Position numbers and translations under genes: made by a program. Under the pieces are notes generated by a model. That model was not told where the DNA came from, did not search any database, and was given only the letters and a program-made list of their open reading frames with translations. A DNA stretch of 64,000 bases from a virus. Positions 61,297-64,000 of the stretch are shown here, one piece after another (positions within the stretch are counted from its first letter, which is position 1; each line of letters opens with the position of its first letter). The stretch is from positions 62,001 through 126,000 of the IMG/VR virus record IMGVR_UViG_3300017917_001524, one strand, 5' to 3'.

Positions 61297-62136
61297 ATGC
61301 CAAGTTATATTGAATTTGAAAAAAGTCAGTTAGAAAAATCAAGTGATGTTAGTCGAGTTGTTTTTGGAATAAATGAAAATAGTGAACCAATATTAGTAGA
61401 TAGTGAGGGTAATCAAACAAAAATTGGTGGGTCAGGTATCGAATTACCGCAACCAATAGTTAATTTTGATGGTGATGGGTTAGTAATTCATTTTATGGAC
61501 ACAGGTTTTGATTTCACAACATCACAAAATCCTGAGATTTTTTTATTTAGATGGAAAAACACCAAAAAAAAGACCAATAGAAAAAAGGGATCTGGTTGGG
61601 TACACCCAAGCACAACTAATGCAACAATAAAATGGGAAGGATGGAAATTCTTTAATGGTGAACATAAATATAATATTTTTATTGATGGTCAGTTAGTGTT
61701 GGATGGTGTAATAAATAGGGAAACAGAATGGGGTATACCAACAAATATCTTACCATATGAAAACATTAATATCACATTTAATCGGCATATGTTTTGGAGA
61801 TTATTTGATAATAACAAATTTTCACCAAATATCATATTTGATGAAAATTTTGTAAATGAATCCGATGGATATACAGATATAACAAATTTACCGTCAAATA
61901 TAAAAATCGCTAGTAATAGACCAAACTCAAAAGTTGTTAAATATTGTGTTGCGTTAGCGGTTGATAACCCATCAGCAACAAAAACAAATGGTTTATGTCC
62001 AAAAATATTTGGTCCCTTTTCTGAACCATTTTATAGTGTTGTTAATAAATTTAATGGTATTTATGGTGAAATTAAATTAATAAAACAAAATCATTTTAGA
62101 AAAAATAAAGTGGTTTCAAAAAGAAATTTTTTATAA
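61297..62136 (+). CDS. Tail-fibre-associated protein, unknown (279 aa)
   Basis: 279 residues, MPSYIEFEKSQLEKSSDVSR at the start, then VVFGINENSEPILVDSEGNQ. The middle holds a beta domain (HKYNIFIDGQLVLDGVINRE) and a basic patch (NTKKKTNRKKGSGWVHPST). The C-terminus is basic. It shares its opening MPSYIEF style with the large baseplate protein at 2953. It lies 10 bases after the previous fibre gene and is followed by the structured intergenic element. It is probably a fibre or connector. Confidence 0.6.
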   Translation: MPSYIEFEKSQLEKSSDVSRVVFGINENSEPILVDSEGNQTKIGGSGIELPQPIVNFDGDGLVIHFMDTGFDFTTSQNPEIFLFRWKNTKKKTNRKKGSGWVHPSTTNATIKWEGWKFFNGEHKYNIFIDGQLVLDGVINRETEWGIPTNILPYENINITFNRHMFWRLFDNNKFSPNIIFDENFVNESDGYTDITNLPSNIKIASNRPNSKVVKYCVALAVDNPSATKTNGLCPKIFGPFSEPFYSVVNKFNGIYGEIKLIKQNHFRKNKVVSKRNFL

Positions 62137-62251
62137 AATTATGGGTGGGGTTACAAGTAATAATTCAAACGTCAGTTGTTGGTGTTAATATAGGTTAAGA
62201 GTTACATGGCCACTCGTGGTTATAAGTCGTAGTTGCCCCGCCCATAATTTT
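62135..62251 (+). ncRNA. Structured intergenic RNA element between tail-fibre genes
   Basis: A 16-bp stem AAAATTATGGGTGGGG (62135-62150) with CCCCGCCCATAATTTT (62236-62251), one G-U pair, enclosing 85 bases. Inside, ATGGCCA-CTCG-TGGTTAT forms a 7-bp hairpin (62206-62223), and GTAAT (62157-62161) can pair with GTTAC (62201-62205), giving a branched fold. G+C is far above the surroundings. T-runs follow the stem, so it may also terminate transcription. A 15-codon frame starts at 62141. No known RNA family was recognised. Confidence 0.6.
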
Positions 62252-62261
62252 TTATTATAAA

Positions 62262-64000
62262 ATGAAAACAATATTAACAACAGATAAAGCATATGTACCT
62301 TATGGTTACCCACGATTGAACTCACAACGTGGGTTAGATGAGTTATATATTAATAGTTTAAGTGGTGACACAATTAATCTATTTGCATCCGTACCGTTAA
62401 AATTAGAAAATATACAAACACAAACACATTCACATATCTTATCAATTAACAATGTTGGTGAAGTGTTTAAAATGGATGTGAATTCATTAGTTAGTGAACA
62501 AATAACAGGTGGAACATTTTTTGATAATAGTTTATTATTAACAACGAATTCGGGTAATACAATAACAATACCCAATTTTAACACTTTTTACAATAGTGAT
62601 GGTGAATTGAATTTTGATAGAACTGTTAGTCTCTTAGACAACTCCTTAACATTTTCATCATTATATAACAATAATACATTAATTATTAAAAATGGTAACG
62701 TTGGTATTGGACATTCACAACCACAAACATTATTACACGTTTCTAACGGACAAACAGGTAACATGTCAAAAGATCAGTATGAAAGTGCTGTCATAGAAAA
62801 CGTTAGTGATACAAAATTCGGAATATACACATCTGCAGATGTCTTCCCAACTGGTGGGGTATCAGTTTTATTGGGGCATAGCAATATAATAAATAATGAT
62901 GGTTTTTATCCTGGATTTGAAATACAATATTACACACCTAATGAAGACCCATCAAGTTCATTACTTAGGTTTAATTACACACAAAGAGAAGTAAATGGTG
63001 TTGTGCAATCTTTTGTTGTTGATTTATTTAAAGTAGAATCTACGGGAACTGTAACAATAAATCCAAACAACAATAATACATCAATAGTTACAAAACCAAA
63101 ATTGGGTATCGGAACATCAACACCAAGACCAAATTCAATATTAGATTTAACGGCAACCGATAGTGGGTTATTATTACCAAGATTATCAACAACACAAAGA
63201 AATAGTGTTATATGGACATTATTGGATGCTGGTACGTTGATTTATAATAACACAACCAATTCGTTAAATTATAGAAATCAAAATAGTTGGGTTGATTTAA
63301 CAGGTATCGATAATAACATATACATTACTGGTGGTACATTTAATGATTCAACATTATCACTTTTTTCGAATAGTGGGACTACAGTTAATGTTAGTGGATT
63401 CACATCACCACCACCAGCATGGTCATTGACTGGTAATACAGGTACAACACCAACGAGTGATTTTATTGGTACTATTGATAACCAAGATTTAGTATTTAGG
63501 ACAAATAATACTGAAAGAATAAGGATTACTAGTTCAGGTTACACTACAACTAATACAAATGGTTTTGGTACGGATTTTCTACAACTTAATTTAACACCAA
63601 CAAATGTTGGTGGTAGTGTTGGTAAAATGATTTGGAATAATGTTGACGGTACGATTGATTTGGGGTTAAAAGGTGGGTCGGTAACATTACAATTAGGTCA
63701 AGAACAAGTTTTAAGAGGGGTGAATAAATCATCTATAGATTTGTTAGAATCGGATTATCAAGTTGTTAAAATAGTTGGTGCCACTGGACAAAGAGTATCA
63801 ATTGACTTAGCGCAAGCAGATAACAATTTGAACTCTCAAACAACAATTGGTGTTGTAACCGAAACAATATTGAAAAACCAAGAAGGTTTTATAACCACGT
63901 TAGGGCAAGTAAAAGAAATTAATACAACGGGTTCGTTGCAAGGTGAAACTTGGGTTGATGGTGATATTTTATACTTATCAACAAGTATTGCTGGTGGATT
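62262..64000 (+). CDS. Tail fibre / receptor-binding protein, 5' part (runs off window)
   Basis: At least 579 residues, open to the window end. Sections include an N-terminal attachment domain (MKTILTTDKAYVPYGYPRLN), repeated ITGGTF-type turns, and the motif LGIGTSTPRPNSILDLTATD followed by SGLLLPRLSTTQRNS, which is a hallmark of fibre proteins of Bacteroidota phages and their hosts (LD..A...GLLLPR). Later segments (TGNTGTTPTSDFIGTIDNQD, then NTERIRITSSG) are of the repeated-display-domain type. A C-terminal intramolecular chaperone might follow beyond the window. It is very likely the main host-range fibre. Confidence 0.75.
   Translation, partial: MKTILTTDKAYVPYGYPRLNSQRGLDELYINSLSGDTINLFASVPLKLENIQTQTHSHILSINNVGEVFKMDVNSLVSEQITGGTFFDNSLLLTTNSGNTITIPNFNTFYNSDGELNFDRTVSLLDNSLTFSSLYNNNTLIIKNGNVGIGHSQPQTLLHVSNGQTGNMSKDQYESAVIENVSDTKFGIYTSADVFPTGGVSVLLGHSNIINNDGFYPGFEIQYYTPNEDPSSSLLRFNYTQREVNGVVQSFVVDLFKVESTGTVTINPNNNNTSIVTKPKLGIGTSTPRPNSILDLTATDSGLLLPRLSTTQRNSVIWTLLDAGTLIYNNTTNSLNYRNQNSWVDLTGIDNNIYITGGTFNDSTLSLFSNSGTTVNVSGFTSPPPAWSLTGNTGTTPTSDFIGTIDNQDLVFRTNNTERIRITSSGYTTTNTNGFGTDFLQLNLTPTNVGGSVGKMIWNNVDGTIDLGLKGGSVTLQLGQEQVLRGVNKSSIDLLESDYQVVKIVGATGQRVSIDLAQADNNLNSQTTIGVVTETILKNQEGFITTLGQVKEINTTGSLQGETWVDGDILYLSTSIAGG

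Noticed and set aside
62143-62243. tRNA or tRNA-like gene
   Set aside because: GGGTGGG/CCCGCCC could be an acceptor stem, but the span is about 100 bases, there is no TTCRA-type T loop next to the 3' arm and no anticodon arm in place.
62135-62251. Known small self-cleaving ribozyme (hammerhead, HDV-like, twister)
   Set aside because: The conserved cores, such as CTGATGA...GAAA of hammerheads, are not present; the element is left as an unknown structured RNA.
1-64000. rRNA genes or a CRISPR array
   Set aside because: No rRNA-like block and no regular repeat-spacer pattern was seen; the window is almost fully coding.

Overview
The window is a piece of the genome of a large contractile-tailed phage of the T4-like type, very probably infecting a Bacteroidota (Flavobacterium/Bacteroides-like) host. 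T4-type genes present: gp25, gp6 and gp53 baseplate proteins, a tape measure, UvsX, a gp32-like SSB, a gp41-like helicase, an Rnh-like 5' nuclease and the gp46/gp47 nuclease. Signs of a Bacteroidota host: strongly AT-rich DNA, A-rich leaders with almost no Shine-Dalgarno sequences, promoter boxes close to TAnnTTTG, a DUF5522 protein, a Hc1-like histone and tail-fibre motifs of the 'LDL.A...GLLLPRL' type. Almost everything is transcribed rightward. The exceptions are a TnpB element (about 44.7-46.1 kb) and a two-gene leftward island (58.9-59.7 kb).

Layout. 0-15.1 kb: tail and baseplate hub (gp26-like chaperone, small chaperone, tape measure, two giant baseplate/hub proteins flanking a gp53-like wedge protein, small late proteins, a Dps-like DUF5856 protein). 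15.1-23.7 kb: replication, recombination and nucleotide metabolism (SSB, UvsX, zinc ribbon, 5' nuclease, DnaB-type helicase, class II ribonucleotide reductase with an intein at its catalytic cysteine, DUF5522). 23.7-41.6 kb: GNAT protein, then the baseplate wedge and tail periphery (gp25, gp6, large structural proteins, a gpI/gp7-like protein with a Pro-Thr stalk). 41.7-52.9 kb: a second replication/recombination block (RuvC-like resolvase, tail-tube-like protein, primase, PD-(D/E)XK nuclease, TnpB insertion, gp47, gp46) followed by a ClpP protease, a spanin-like late protein and a primary-type sigma factor. 52.9-60.6 kb: membrane protein, amidase, several proteins of unknown function, Hc1-like histone, leftward island and a Dam-type methylase. 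60.7-64 kb: tail-fibre genes, the last running off the window, with a structured intergenic element between two of them.

Regulation visible in the sequence. An octamer of the form TATTTAT(A/T/G) lies 3-30 bases before the start codon at the head of nearly every structural transcription unit, before the GNAT gene and before the spanin-like gene, but was not noticed before replication genes. It is the best candidate late promoter, and the phage sigma factor at 52.1 kb is the obvious candidate reader. gp47 and the sigma gene instead have host-like -7 boxes. Six convincing intrinsic terminators separate units. Many genes are joined by 1-4 base stop/start overlaps (TAATG, ATGA), suggesting translational coupling.

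Most notable for follow-up: the late-promoter motif with very short leaders, the structured element at 62.1-62.25 kb, the TnpB element with a predicted guide RNA beside a broken gene, the intein at the reductase active site, a 10-A run that may produce a frameshifted membrane protein, an intact phage ClpP triad, and an [ST]-G-x-T motif spread through the tail proteins.
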